A stretch of 64,000 bases of DNA from Lacibacter sp. H375. Lineage in GTDB: Bacteria; Bacteroidota; Bacteroidia; Chitinophagales; Chitinophagaceae. Each line of letters starts with the position of its first letter. Positions within the stretch are counted from its first letter, which is position 1. Below the pieces are notes generated by a model, which ran no database searches, was not told the origin of the DNA, and saw only the letters and a list, made by a program, of their open reading frames with translations. The DNA lies in assembly GCF_037892425.1 (NCBI RefSeq), contig NZ_JBBKTT010000001.1, positions 434,001 to 498,000 of the forward strand, given 5' to 3'. Of the stretch, positions 26,492 through 35,052 are shown piece after piece. Both the position numbers and the translations under genes were made by a program.

Positions 26492-27481
26492 ATGAAGAGA
26501 TTATCTGTATTGGCAGCGGCATCGCTGTTTCTTTTTTTTGGATGTAGTAAATCTGTATCAGACAAAGAAAACGTTGAAGAAGAAGTTGAACAATCGTTGG
26601 CCCAGGGCCGCCGTTGTGCCAGTTACGAAGTATTACAGGCTAAACTGAAAGAAGATCCGTCTCTTCAAAAAAGAATGGATGAAATTGAAGCTTTTACTGC
26701 ACGTTATGCAGCACAAAATGTAGCTGGAAGACTGGATGCTAATGGAGTAATGACAATACCAGTTTATGTAAATGTTCTTTACAATACCGAAGCGCAGAAT
26801 ATTTCTGACGAACAAATTGCATCACAGATAGCTGTTTTGAATGAAGATTTTGCCGGTACAAATGCAGATGTAAACAGCACAAGCACATATCAATCGGTAA
26901 AAGCTAGTACAACTGATATTAAGTTTGAATTAGCTGGTATTATCCGCAAACAAACCACAGTTACTTCATGGAGCACCAACGATGCAATGAAGAAAAGTTC
27001 ACAAGGTGGTATTGATCCAACTACGCCTACCACTGCTCTGAATATGTGGAGTTGTAACTTGGGTAGTTACTTAGGCTATGCACAGTTTCCAGGTGGCTCA
27101 AATGCTACTGATGGTGTTGTAATTCTTTACAGCGCATTTGGCAGCAGGGCTAAATACCCTCAAGGAACTTACATAAACTCCTATGATCTGGGAAGAACTG
27201 CTACACATGAGGTTGGTCATTGGCTGAACCTTCGCCATATCTGGGGCGATAGAAGATGCGGTGATGATTTTGTTGGAGATACTCCCGGACATGATGGTGC
27301 AAACTATGGTTGCCCTGCTCCCAACACAACAAGCAAATGCAGTGGACGACCAATTGAAATGACAATGAATTATATGGATTATACAGACGATCGTTGTATG
27401 TACATGTTTACCGCAGGTCAGGAAACACGTATGCGAGCAACTTTTGCAACTAACGGTCCAAGGGCTGGTTTGCGTCCTTAA
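26492..27481 (+). CDS. M43 (pappalysin-type) zinc metalloprotease lipoprotein, copy 1
   Basis: This 329-residue protein has a lipoprotein signal ending in FLFFGC (Cys 18). A prodomain-like segment follows (CASYEVLQAKLKEDPSLQKR), then the catalytic domain with the zinc site HEVGHWLNLRH (HExxHxxNxxH) and the Met-turn block EMTMNYMDYTDDRCMYMFTA. Conserved cysteines (RRCGDDF, YGCPAPN, SKCSG) fit M43 proteases. The usual Gly in the third position of the metzincin motif is Asn here. The protein probably cleaves peptides outside the cell. A close paralogue follows 145 nt downstream after its own terminator. Confidence 0.93.
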   Translation: MKRLSVLAAASLFLFFGCSKSVSDKENVEEEVEQSLAQGRRCASYEVLQAKLKEDPSLQKRMDEIEAFTARYAAQNVAGRLDANGVMTIPVYVNVLYNTEAQNISDEQIASQIAVLNEDFAGTNADVNSTSTYQSVKASTTDIKFELAGIIRKQTTVTSWSTNDAMKKSSQGGIDPTTPTTALNMWSCNLGSYLGYAQFPGGSNATDGVVILYSAFGSRAKYPQGTYINSYDLGRTATHEVGHWLNLRHIWGDRRCGDDFVGDTPGHDGANYGCPAPNTTSKCSGRPIEMTMNYMDYTDDRCMYMFTAGQETRMRATFATNGPRAGLRP

Positions 27482-27511
27482 TGGCAAATCGTAATCAACA
27501 TGAGAAAAAGT

Positions 27512-27536
27512 GACCCGCCAAATGGCGGGTCTTTTT
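27512..27536 (+). terminator. terminator between the two M43 protease genes
   Basis: GACCCGCC (27512-27519) pairs with GGCGGGTC (27524-27531) around AAAT and ends in TTTTT. It starts 30 nt after the stop of the first protease gene and makes the two copies separate transcription units. Confidence 0.9.
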
Positions 27537-27553
27537 ATTATGAAACTCATCGG

Positions 27554-27581
27554 TTTGTTTTTAATCTTGGGTATAAGATTG
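27554..27581 (+). promoter_or_regulatory. possible Bacteroidota-type promoter for the second M43 gene
   Basis: TTTG at 27554-27557 and TAAGATTG at 27574-27581 match the -33 TTTG and -7 TAnnTTTG elements, with one mismatch in the -7 box and a 16-nt spacer, slightly shorter than usual. The start codon lies 46 nt downstream. Confidence 0.35.
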
Positions 27582-27626
27582 TAACTTATAAGACTCAAAT
27601 CATTTCATACACCTCAACTAAAACAC

Positions 27627-28601
27627 ATGAAAAATTTTCGTTTCATACTGCTATTATCCTTTGTTGTTTTGCTAGGCTGTGAAAGGAACAAGGATCAGGC
27701 AGCGCTTGCAAAAGAAAACAGCATAAAAGACCAACATGGAAGATTGTGCAAAACCTATGAAGTTTTTGCAGAACAATTAAAACAAGATCCGTCTTTGCAG
27801 AAAAGAATGGACGAGATCGAAAACTTTACACTACGGTATATGAAAGATCCGGCAGCTTATCGCTTACTGGCCGATGGCACATTAGAATTACCTGTAGTGG
27901 TAAACGTACTTTATAACACAGCCGCTCAAAACATTTCTGAAAGACAGATCAATTCCCAAATAGATGTGTTGAATGAAGATTTTGCAGCTACCAACAAAGA
28001 CCTGTTTTCAACCTCAACTTACAACAATGTAAAATCCGGTAACATTAAAATAAAATTTGTTTTACAAAAAATTGTGAGAAAGAACACACCCATAACTGCT
28101 TTCTTTACTGATAATGCAATGAAGAATTCAAAGCGTGGAGGTATTGATGCAACAAGTCCTGAAACAACCTTAAACATATGGGTTTGTAATATGGTTGGGG
28201 GTATTCTCGGCTATGCTCAATTTCCCGGTGGCAACAAAGCAACTGATGGCGTTGTAATTACAACACTCGCATTTGGGAGGGGGCGTGCTTACAATTTATA
28301 CGAAGAGTTTGACCTTGGTCGTACAACTACACACGAAGTTGGCCACTACTTTAATCTGCGGCATATTTGGGGCGATCGGAAATGCGGCGATGATCGTGTT
28401 GATGATACACCATTACATGCAACTTATAATTTTGGTTGCCCTCCTGTTAACAAAATCAGCACATGCGATGGCAGTATTGAAATGACCATGAATTACATGG
28501 ATTATACCGATGATGCCTGTATGTATATGTTCACTCAAAAACAGGCATTGCGTATGCAGGCAACTTATGCTGTTGGAGGGCCAAGAGAAACATTAAGATA
28601 A
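27627..28601 (+). CDS. M43 zinc metalloprotease lipoprotein, copy 2
   Basis: This 324-residue protein is paralogous to the gene upstream. It has a lipobox ending in VVLLGC (Cys 17), the same pro-region (DPSLQKRMDEIENFT), zinc site HEVGHYFNLRHIWGD (HExxHxxNxxH) and Met-turn block MTMNYMDYTDDACMYMF. Shared blocks include LGYAQFPGG, ATDGVVI and CGDDxVxDTP, while the N-terminal 40 residues and the region 180-215 differ more. This is a tandem duplication with divergence rather than a recent copy. The lipoprotein anchoring suggests a membrane or surface location. The product could have a different peptide specificity from copy 1. Confidence 0.93.
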   Translation: MKNFRFILLLSFVVLLGCERNKDQAALAKENSIKDQHGRLCKTYEVFAEQLKQDPSLQKRMDEIENFTLRYMKDPAAYRLLADGTLELPVVVNVLYNTAAQNISERQINSQIDVLNEDFAATNKDLFSTSTYNNVKSGNIKIKFVLQKIVRKNTPITAFFTDNAMKNSKRGGIDATSPETTLNIWVCNMVGGILGYAQFPGGNKATDGVVITTLAFGRGRAYNLYEEFDLGRTTTHEVGHYFNLRHIWGDRKCGDDRVDDTPLHATYNFGCPPVNKISTCDGSIEMTMNYMDYTDDACMYMFTQKQALRMQATYAVGGPRETLR

Positions 28602-28615
28602 CTGCTACTGATAAC

Positions 28616-28650
28616 AAACGACCCTTGCATTTCATTTGCAAGGGTCGTTT
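28616..28650. terminator. bidirectional terminator between M43 copy 2 and serS
   Basis: AAACGACCCTTGCA (28616-28629) pairs perfectly with TGCAAGGGTCGTTT (28637-28650) around a 7-nt loop. T-rich on the plus side; on the minus side it is followed by GTTATCAG, so it is stronger for the protease transcript. serS converges 21 nt away. Confidence 0.88.
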
Positions 28651-28671
28651 CAATTTTATGACAGTTATAAT

Positions 28672-29943
28672 TTAATTCAATATATCTGCACCAAAATAGG
28701 GTTGCAATACTTCAGGTATTTTAATTCCATTTTCTGTTTGATTGTTCTCCAGTAAGGAAGCAAGAATTCTTGGCAACGCCAATGAACTTCCGTTTAATGA
28801 ATGTACTAATTGCATTTTACCATTCTCGTCTTTAAAGCGAACCTTCATGCGGTTGGTCTGGTAATTTTCAAAGTTGCTTACACTGCTGCACTCCAGCCAT
28901 TTCTTTTGAGCCGCACTCCACACTTCAAAATCGTAGGTAAGTGCAGAAGTGAAACCCATATCGCCGCCGCATAAACGGAGGATGCGGTATTTCAAGCCGA
29001 GGTTCTGTAACAGCTTCTCAACATGTGCTACCATTTCATCCAACACTTCATAGCTTTTATCAGGATGCACCAATTGAATGATCTCAACTTTATCAAACTG
29101 GTGTACACGATTCAACCCACGAACATCTGCGCCAAAACTTCCTGCCTCTCTGCGGAAACAAGGTGTGTAAGCCGTCATCTTGATTGGCAATTCATTTTCC
29201 TTTACGATCTCATCACGATAAATATTAGTAACAGGTACTTCAGCAGTTGGGATCATGAAAAAATTATCTTCCTGCATATGATACATCTGTCCTTCCTTAT
29301 CGGGCAGTTGACCGGTACCGTAAGCAGATGCTTCATTCACCATGTAAGGTGGAATGTATTCAGTATAACCGGCTGCAGTATTATAATCAAGAAAATAACT
29401 GATGAGTGCACGTTGCAACTTCGCACCTTTCCCTTTGTACACAGGAAATCCTCTGCCTGTGATCTTCACCCCTAATTCAAAGTTTACAATATCGTATTGC
29501 TCGATCAATTCCCAATGCGGTTTTGCATCAGCGCCTAATATAGGTTCATTACCCCCTTCCTTTACATTCACATTATCTTCAGCCGTTTTACCAACCGGCA
29601 CTAATGCAGATGGAAGATTTGGCAAGCGCACCAACAATTCATTTACCTTTTGTTCAAACGAAGCGAGTTCTTCAGCAATTTGTCTGGATGATTCTTTATA
29701 CTGTGTTACTTCCGTTTTCTTTTGCTCGGCTTCTGCTTTTTGTCCCTTACCCATGAGCATACCAATTTCTTTGGAAGCAGCATTTACTTTTGCAGCCAGG
29801 TCATCATTCTCCAGCTGTTTTTTACGACGCAGTTCATCTAATGCAATAATTTCATCAACCAGTTCAAGGTTGGCAAAGTTTTTCACGGCCAAGCGCTCTT
29901 TCACCAATTCCCTGTTCTGGCGGATAAATGCCAATTGTAACAT
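28672..29943 (-). CDS. serS: seryl-tRNA synthetase
   Basis: This 423-residue protein is of normal length for SerRS, which charges tRNA-Ser with serine using ATP. The N-terminal 100 residues form the long coiled-coil arm (ELRRKKQLENDDLAAKVNAA, VTQYKESSRQIAEELASFEQ) that binds tRNA. The class II core follows with ARISFR-like motif 2 (TPCFRREAGSFGADVRGLNR, VHQFDKVE) and motif 3 (SLNGSSLALPRILASLLEN). It starts at 29943 and is transcribed toward a bidirectional terminator. The upstream GNAT and nadE genes are on the same strand. Confidence 0.98.
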   Translation of the reverse strand: MLQLAFIRQNRELVKERLAVKNFANLELVDEIIALDELRRKKQLENDDLAAKVNAASKEIGMLMGKGQKAEAEQKKTEVTQYKESSRQIAEELASFEQKVNELLVRLPNLPSALVPVGKTAEDNVNVKEGGNEPILGADAKPHWELIEQYDIVNFELGVKITGRGFPVYKGKGAKLQRALISYFLDYNTAAGYTEYIPPYMVNEASAYGTGQLPDKEGQMYHMQEDNFFMIPTAEVPVTNIYRDEIVKENELPIKMTAYTPCFRREAGSFGADVRGLNRVHQFDKVEIIQLVHPDKSYEVLDEMVAHVEKLLQNLGLKYRILRLCGGDMGFTSALTYDFEVWSAAQKKWLECSSVSNFENYQTNRMKVRFKDENGKMQLVHSLNGSSLALPRILASLLENNQTENGIKIPEVLQPYFGADILN

Positions 29944-30007
29944 AACTCAAAAATTTGCGGCAAAGATAAGATTGAAGTACGAAGTACGAGGTAAGAAGTA
30001 CGAAACC

Positions 30008-30049
30008 CCGTCAACGGAATGCTGAGTGGAGTCGAAGTAGTCTTGACGG
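30008..30049. repeat. REP-like inverted repeat between serS and the GNAT gene
   Basis: CCGTCAA (30008-30014) pairs with TTGACGG (30043-30049). The loop contains a GCTGAGTGGAGTCGAAG word that resembles intergenic elements common in Bacteroidota. Immediately upstream, GAAGTACGA-type units repeat (29974-30003). Confidence 0.65.
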
Positions 30050-30058
30050 CGTTTGATT

Positions 30059-30496
30059 TTATTCTGAAGCTGCTTTATAAATATCCGGCTTGTGTATCTG
30101 CATCCAGCGTTCCGGAAAAGTAAGTTCCGAAAATCCAAACTGTGTATATAAGCCATGTGCATCACGGGTAGCCAGCATCATTCTGCGCAATCCCTGTAGA
30201 TCAGGATGAGCCATAATTTCTTCCATCAGCCATTTGCTCAATCCTTGTCCACGATAGGCTTCATCAATAAACACATCAGCAAGGTATGCGAAGGTTGTTT
30301 TATCTGTTATGACTCTTGCAAAACCGATCTGTCTGCCTAAATGAAATACGCCGAAGCTAAGTGAATTGTTAATCGAGCGCTGTACTGTTTCAATAGGAAT
30401 ATTTTCTGCCCAATACGACTTCGACAGAAAAGCATGAATAAATTCAACATTGAAAAAACTTGTTTCCGTTGTGATAGCGAAACCTTCCCGTTGCAT
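30059..30496 (-). CDS. GNAT family N-acetyltransferase
   Basis: This 145-residue protein starts MQREGFAITTETSFFNVEFI; the ATG at 30496 is chosen because the longer reading would overlap the end of nadE. It has the GNAT acetyl-CoA loop YLADVFIDEAYRGQGLSKWL (R-G-Q-G-L) near residue 80 and a following LRRMMLATRDAHGLYTQFGF block with the typical Y-x-x-x-GF motif. The product transfers an acetyl group from acetyl-CoA to an unknown small amine or protein. It lies 11 nt downstream of nadE, in the same direction, so the two are probably cotranscribed. Confidence 0.9.
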   Translation of the reverse strand: MQREGFAITTETSFFNVEFIHAFLSKSYWAENIPIETVQRSINNSLSFGVFHLGRQIGFARVITDKTTFAYLADVFIDEAYRGQGLSKWLMEEIMAHPDLQGLRRMMLATRDAHGLYTQFGFSELTFPERWMQIHKPDIYKAASE

Positions 30497-30507
30497 GCTT
30501 ATAAATT

Positions 30508-32190
30508 TTATGAAAGATATTTTCCTACAATTGGCACTCTCCTGCCCACTCCAAATGCTTTTGGCGAAACACGAATGATGGGACAAAACTGATTACGTTT
30601 GTATTCATTCACATTCACCATTTTCAAAATACGATCAACTAATGTCGGATCGTAACCCATTGCTTTGATCTCTTTCGGTCCTTGTCTGCGTTCGATATAT
30701 AGATATAATACTTTATCAAGAATAGAATAATCAGGCAATGAATCTGAATCTTTTTGTCCGGGCCTTAATTCTGCACTTGGTGGTTTGGTAATGATATTCG
30801 TTGGAATAATTTCTTCATTCCGGTTGATGTACTTCGCCAGTTCATACACCTGCAGTTTGTAACAATCGCCAAGCACACCAATACCTCCGGCCATATCGCC
30901 GTACAATGTACCATACCCGGTTGCAAGTTCACTTTTATTGGAAGTGTTGAGCAGGATGTAGCCAAACTTATTGGCAATAGCCATCAATAAATTTCCACGG
31001 CTGCGGCTTTGAATATTTTCTTCTGCCAATGAAAAAGGCAAATCTTTGAAGATCGGTTTCAGCTCAGTTAAGAATGCATCATAAATATTCTTGATGGGCA
31101 CAATATCATAAGGGTTGCCGAGATTTTTGCTCAACTGTTCTGCATCGCTCACACTATGATCTGTTGAATATTGTGACGGCAATAAAACAGCCCGTACATT
31201 TTCCTTACCCAATGCTGTGCAGGCCAATGCTAATGTAACAGCGCTATCAATACCACCACTGCTGCCGAGAATGGCTTTGCTGAAACCCATCTTATGGAAG
31301 TAATCACGAATGCCCAGTACAATGGCGTTATGTATTTCAGCAATGCACAAGGTTTCATCTAAATGAGTAGGATTAAATTCTTCGTTGGGCAATGTATCGG
31401 CAGTTGCTAAAACAGGTTCTGTAAATGTCCCATCATCCTTCAACTCCACTCCCACAAGTTCTTCATTAAAAAAGGATAAATGCTTTACCATGTTTGCATG
31501 CTTATCAAACACAAGCGATCCGCCATCAAACACAATTTCTGTTTGGCTACCTACACAATTACAATACAGCATCGGCAGTTTGTATTTCTGTACATTCAGT
31601 TTTACAATTGCTTTTCTGTCTTCTACATGCGTATAATCAAATGGTGATGCTGAGATATTGAGCATCACATCTGGTTGAAACTTCATCAACTCATCCATTG
31701 GACAAATGCGGTACAACGGGTTATCACCCAGGTTCCAGATATCTTCACAAATAGTAATGGCTAATTTCTTTCCTTTAAACTCCACAATCTTCCAATCATA
31801 CGCCGGTTCAAAATAACGGTACTCATCAAATACATCATAGTTGGGCAAACAGGTTTTATGAACAACAGCTTTTACTTCCTTTTCGTACAGAAAATAAGCA
31901 GCATTGTGCAGGTCCTTTCCTTCAACCCGTTTGTTATGATCAGGTGCGCCAATGATCACTGCAATAGAATCGGCATGTTGCCTGATCTTATCAATGGCTT
32001 CATTGCATTTATTGAGAAAGTCGTTGAACTCTAAAAAATCTCTTGGCGGATAGCCGCAAACACTCAACTCACTAAAAAGGATCAGCTCAGCGCCCTGTGC
32101 TTTTGCTGCTTCAACAGCTTCAATAATTTTTTGCGTATTACTTTCGAAATTGCCGATATGATAATTTTGCTGCGCAAGAAATATCTTCAT
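30508..32190 (-). CDS. nadE: glutamine-dependent NAD+ synthetase
   Basis: This 560-residue protein fuses an N-terminal nitrilase-type glutaminase (Glu in LFSELSVCGYPP near residue 41, Lys in HKTCLPNYDVFDEYRYF, Cys in ITICEDIWN) with a C-terminal NAD synthetase ATPase domain carrying GSSGGIDSAVTLALA near residue 305 and NKSELATGYGTLYGDMAGG. It converts deamido-NAD to NAD with glutamine and ATP. The start ATG at 32190 gives the usual MKIFLAQQNYHIGN. nadC, which makes the earlier intermediate, is 4 kb away in the window. It is divergent from gldB. Confidence 0.98.
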   Translation of the reverse strand: MKIFLAQQNYHIGNFESNTQKIIEAVEAAKAQGAELILFSELSVCGYPPRDFLEFNDFLNKCNEAIDKIRQHADSIAVIIGAPDHNKRVEGKDLHNAAYFLYEKEVKAVVHKTCLPNYDVFDEYRYFEPAYDWKIVEFKGKKLAITICEDIWNLGDNPLYRICPMDELMKFQPDVMLNISASPFDYTHVEDRKAIVKLNVQKYKLPMLYCNCVGSQTEIVFDGGSLVFDKHANMVKHLSFFNEELVGVELKDDGTFTEPVLATADTLPNEEFNPTHLDETLCIAEIHNAIVLGIRDYFHKMGFSKAILGSSGGIDSAVTLALACTALGKENVRAVLLPSQYSTDHSVSDAEQLSKNLGNPYDIVPIKNIYDAFLTELKPIFKDLPFSLAEENIQSRSRGNLLMAIANKFGYILLNTSNKSELATGYGTLYGDMAGGIGVLGDCYKLQVYELAKYINRNEEIIPTNIITKPPSAELRPGQKDSDSLPDYSILDKVLYLYIERRQGPKEIKAMGYDPTLVDRILKMVNVNEYKRNQFCPIIRVSPKAFGVGRRVPIVGKYLS

Positions 32191-32377
32191 GCATCAAATT
32201 TCACGAATTTCAGCCACAGAAACGCACAACAAAGTCAGGAAATATCCATAAAAATTATCAGACGAATGTCTAACAACAGCGTGCAAGTTTTTATGGATAT
32301 ACTATTTGGCTGAAATCAAATAGAAAATTACACATAAAACTTAAAATATACACATGAATATTCCGTTAGTGAACAGC

Positions 32378-33421
32378 ATGAAAAACTTATTCCCCCTTTT
32401 CCTTATTGTAACATTCATTGCCTGTAATGATAAGACCAATGCCCCGGATGTTTCGGGTATTAAAGTGGAGCTGAAGGTAGAACGCTTTGAACAGGATTTC
32501 TTTGCCATCGACAGCAATGCTACCAAACATGGTCTTTCACAATTGCAGCAAAAATATCCAACGTTTTTACCGCTGTTCATCAATCATGTGCTGGGTCTTG
32601 GTCCGGTGGTTGATAGTAACAGTCTTGCGTTTGAAGGAAGCAAGCGCTTTCTGCACCTGAACAAGCCTGTTTATGATGCATCGCAGAAGCTGTACAAAAA
32701 TTTCAGCAGCACAACCGATGAACTTACAAATGGATTTCGGTATGTGAAACACTATTTTCCTTCCTATCAAATTCCAACCATTATTACAACTGTTGGACCA
32801 ATGGATGCATTGGCACCAATGAGTAATAACGAGCCCAGCCCCAATTATCTCGGAGAAAATTTTCTTGCCATAGGTTTGCAATTTTATTTAGGAAAAGATT
32901 ATTCGATCTACAACGATCAAGGCTTCATCAGCAGCATTGCACCGCAGTATCGTAGCCGCAGGTTTTCAAAAGAGTTTATGGCGAGTGATGTATTTGCGTT
33001 GGTGATTGATGATCTGTATCCTGACAGCAGCAAACGCTATCCACTGATTGAACGTTTTGTAGAAAAAGGAAAACGTTTGTATCTCCTGAATCAATTCCTT
33101 CCTAACAGTAACGATACATTGCTGATTGGCTATACAGGTAAGCAACTTGAATGGTGCAAAGACAACGAACGCAGTGTTTACAACTTCTTCATACAGCAAA
33201 ATCTGTTGTACGAAATTGATCCTGCTCGTGTGCAGAATTTTATTACTGATGGACCTACCACGCAAGGAATGCCTGAGCAAAGCCCGGGTAATATCGGCGC
33301 ATTTCTCGGTTGGGAAATTGTAAGATCGTATATGAAGAAAAATCCTGCAGTCACGTTACCGCAGTTGATGAAAACATCGAACAAGACCATCTTTAATGAA
33401 TCGGATTACAAACCGCATTAA
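32378..33421 (+). CDS. gldB: gliding motility lipoprotein GldB
   Basis: This 347-residue lipoprotein starts MKNLFPLFLIVTFIAC; the ATG at 32378 puts the lipobox Cys at residue 16, whereas the ATG at 32354 would only add eight residues. It has the GldB pattern: VKVERFEQDFFAID-like block (here VELKVERFEQDFF), QQKYPTFLPLFINHVLG, a long helical region, and QSPGNIGAFLGWEIVRSYM near the end. GldB is required for gliding and type IX secretion in flavobacteria, with unclear biochemistry. Its stop overlaps the stop of the converging desaturase gene by 4 nt. Confidence 0.9.
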   Translation: MKNLFPLFLIVTFIACNDKTNAPDVSGIKVELKVERFEQDFFAIDSNATKHGLSQLQQKYPTFLPLFINHVLGLGPVVDSNSLAFEGSKRFLHLNKPVYDASQKLYKNFSSTTDELTNGFRYVKHYFPSYQIPTIITTVGPMDALAPMSNNEPSPNYLGENFLAIGLQFYLGKDYSIYNDQGFISSIAPQYRSRRFSKEFMASDVFALVIDDLYPDSSKRYPLIERFVEKGKRLYLLNQFLPNSNDTLLIGYTGKQLEWCKDNERSVYNFFIQQNLLYEIDPARVQNFITDGPTTQGMPEQSPGNIGAFLGWEIVRSYMKKNPAVTLPQLMKTSNKTIFNESDYKPH

Positions 33422-34500
33422 GCTGTTTGTGGGGGTCGGCCCATTTGCTTCATCATCTTAAAGTGAGATACAATAGCGGCTCTCATTGTTCTGATTGAGT
33501 TGTAAGGCAGTTTATATTCCTTACACTTCTGCTCTACTATTTTACTGATAGCTGGGTAATGAATGTGGCTGATACGTGGAAATAGATGATGCTCCACCTG
33601 GTAATTCAAACCACCTGCAAACCATGAAACAATTTTATTACGGGGAGCAAAGTTTGAAGTTGTTTTTACCTGGTGCACAGCCCATTCGTTTTCGATTAGT
33701 AGTGCTTCGTTAGGGCCGGCATATTCAAATTCTGTTTCTTCCACTACATGTGCAAGCTGAAACACAATCGCCAACACAAATCCGAGTACAATTTCCATTA
33801 CAAGATAACCGATCAGCCATGGCACAAAACCAACTACCATTATTGGTAAAACCATGTAAAAGAAAGCGTATAACAGTTTACTCACCCAAAAAACAACATG
33901 ATCATTCACGCTCATTTTCTGCATGGGCGTATTGTTCACTTTCTTTTTGAAGTATTTATCAAAATCGAGATAGGCTGCCCAAGCCAACGAAGAGATAGCA
34001 TAAAGAAACACAACGTATATATGTTGATACTTATGTGCTGGTTTCCATAGTTGTGATTGACATTGACGCATTAACGGGCTTCGTGCAATATCATCATCAA
34101 CCCCATCCACATTTGTATAAGTGTGATGTATGATATTATGTTTGAACTTCCATATAAACGAATTCCCACCCAATGCGTTAATGGTATAGCCCAACAAATT
34201 GTTTACCCATTTCTTTCTGCTGTAACTACCATGATTGGCATCATGCATCACATTAAAACCAATACTTGCAAACACAATACCCAATACAGCACATAACAAC
34301 AACGACACCCAAACAGGCATAGTTACAGTTAAAAGTGATATGTAAATGAGTAGTGCGGCCGGAATTAAAACAATTGTTTTAAGATAGAGCTTGAAATTGC
34401 CCGTTTTCCGTGTATTTGTCTGCGAAAAATAATTCTCAACTGCTTGCTTGAGATCAGAAAAGAAAATCGAATTCTTGTTATTGAAAGTAACTTTTGCCAT
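33418..34500 (-). CDS. membrane fatty acid desaturase (acyl-CoA/front-end type)
   Basis: This 360-residue protein has three histidine boxes: HDANHGS near residue 90, HNIIHHTYTN (HxxxHH) near residue 124, and QVEHHLFPRISH (QxxHH) near residue 300, which bind the di-iron centre. Four membrane segments surround them (LIYISLLTVTMPVWVSLLLC and similar). The Gln-type third box is characteristic of front-end or linoleoyl-type desaturases. It would insert a double bond in fatty acyl chains at the inner membrane. The ATG at 34500 is used. The gene converges on gldB, sharing TTAA at the stops. Confidence 0.95.
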   Translation of the reverse strand: MAKVTFNNKNSIFFSDLKQAVENYFSQTNTRKTGNFKLYLKTIVLIPAALLIYISLLTVTMPVWVSLLLCAVLGIVFASIGFNVMHDANHGSYSRKKWVNNLLGYTINALGGNSFIWKFKHNIIHHTYTNVDGVDDDIARSPLMRQCQSQLWKPAHKYQHIYVVFLYAISSLAWAAYLDFDKYFKKKVNNTPMQKMSVNDHVVFWVSKLLYAFFYMVLPIMVVGFVPWLIGYLVMEIVLGFVLAIVFQLAHVVEETEFEYAGPNEALLIENEWAVHQVKTTSNFAPRNKIVSWFAGGLNYQVEHHLFPRISHIHYPAISKIVEQKCKEYKLPYNSIRTMRAAIVSHFKMMKQMGRPPQTA

Positions 34501-34613
34501 TGAAAAAAGCTGCTTTGTAATGCCGAAAATGCAGCACACGAAGATACACTAAAAAAACAAGGAAATAGTTTTGTGGAAGGCGCTTATGGCGCTGATACTG
34601 TTAAAGTAAACAG

Positions 34614-35000
34614 TTAATTGTTCTTGAAAGGTGCAATCATCTCAAACATAGGGATGTTTACCTTAAATTGTTTTTTGGTGTGGAGATTTTCCATGCTGTA
34701 ATTACCCTCCATTTTACCCATTTCAGTTTTAAGGTTACAACCGCTCACATACTGATACTGATCACCCGGCAGTATAACAGGTTGAACACCCACTACTCCT
34801 TCGCCATCAATTTCTTTATACGAGCCATTACTATCGAAGATGTTCCAGTGACGTTGCAGAAGCTTTACCGGGAAAGTGTTGTTGTTTTCAATGGTAATCC
34901 GATAGGCGAACATAAATTCAGCAGCAACCGGATCGCTGTAATCCGGTTGGTAGTATGTTTCCACACTTACCTTTACACCTTCTGAAATTTTGAAAACCAT
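34614..35000 (-). CDS. apaG: ApaG domain protein
   Basis: This 128-residue protein is the ApaG (DUF525) domain at full length: FAYRITIENNNTFPVKLLQR, HWNIFDSNGSYKEIDGEGVV, GVQPVILPGDQYQYVSGCNL and MEGNYSMENLHTKKQFKVNI, with the GxxPVIxPG and GxMxGxY-like motifs. It folds as a fibronectin-III-like barrel. A role in cation or nucleotide (Ap4A) metabolism has been proposed from genetics in other bacteria, with no agreed activity. A weak 6-bp ACTGTT/AACAGT hairpin overlaps the stop. Confidence 0.95.
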   Translation of the reverse strand: MVFKISEGVKVSVETYYQPDYSDPVAAEFMFAYRITIENNNTFPVKLLQRHWNIFDSNGSYKEIDGEGVVGVQPVILPGDQYQYVSGCNLKTEMGKMEGNYSMENLHTKKQFKVNIPMFEMIAPFKNN

Positions 35001-35052
35001 ATCTTAATTTGCTATAAAAATAATCGAAATTTAGAGAACTACAGCCATTGAG

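Noticed and set aside
27098-27598. 166-codon minus-strand open frame over the M43 gene
   Set aside because: Antisense to the catalytic domain; Cys/Ser-rich shadow with no recognisable fold.
29974-30003. Short CRISPR-like repeat
   Set aside because: Units of about 9 nt without spacers or cas genes; a simple tandem repeat.
29402-30025. 207-codon plus-strand open frame antisense to serS
   Set aside because: Ser/Phe-rich translation with no domain, fully opposite a certain seryl-tRNA synthetase; a shadow.
34597-34614. Terminator at the end of apaG
   Set aside because: The 6-bp stem overlaps the stop codon and has no U-tract; too weak to list.
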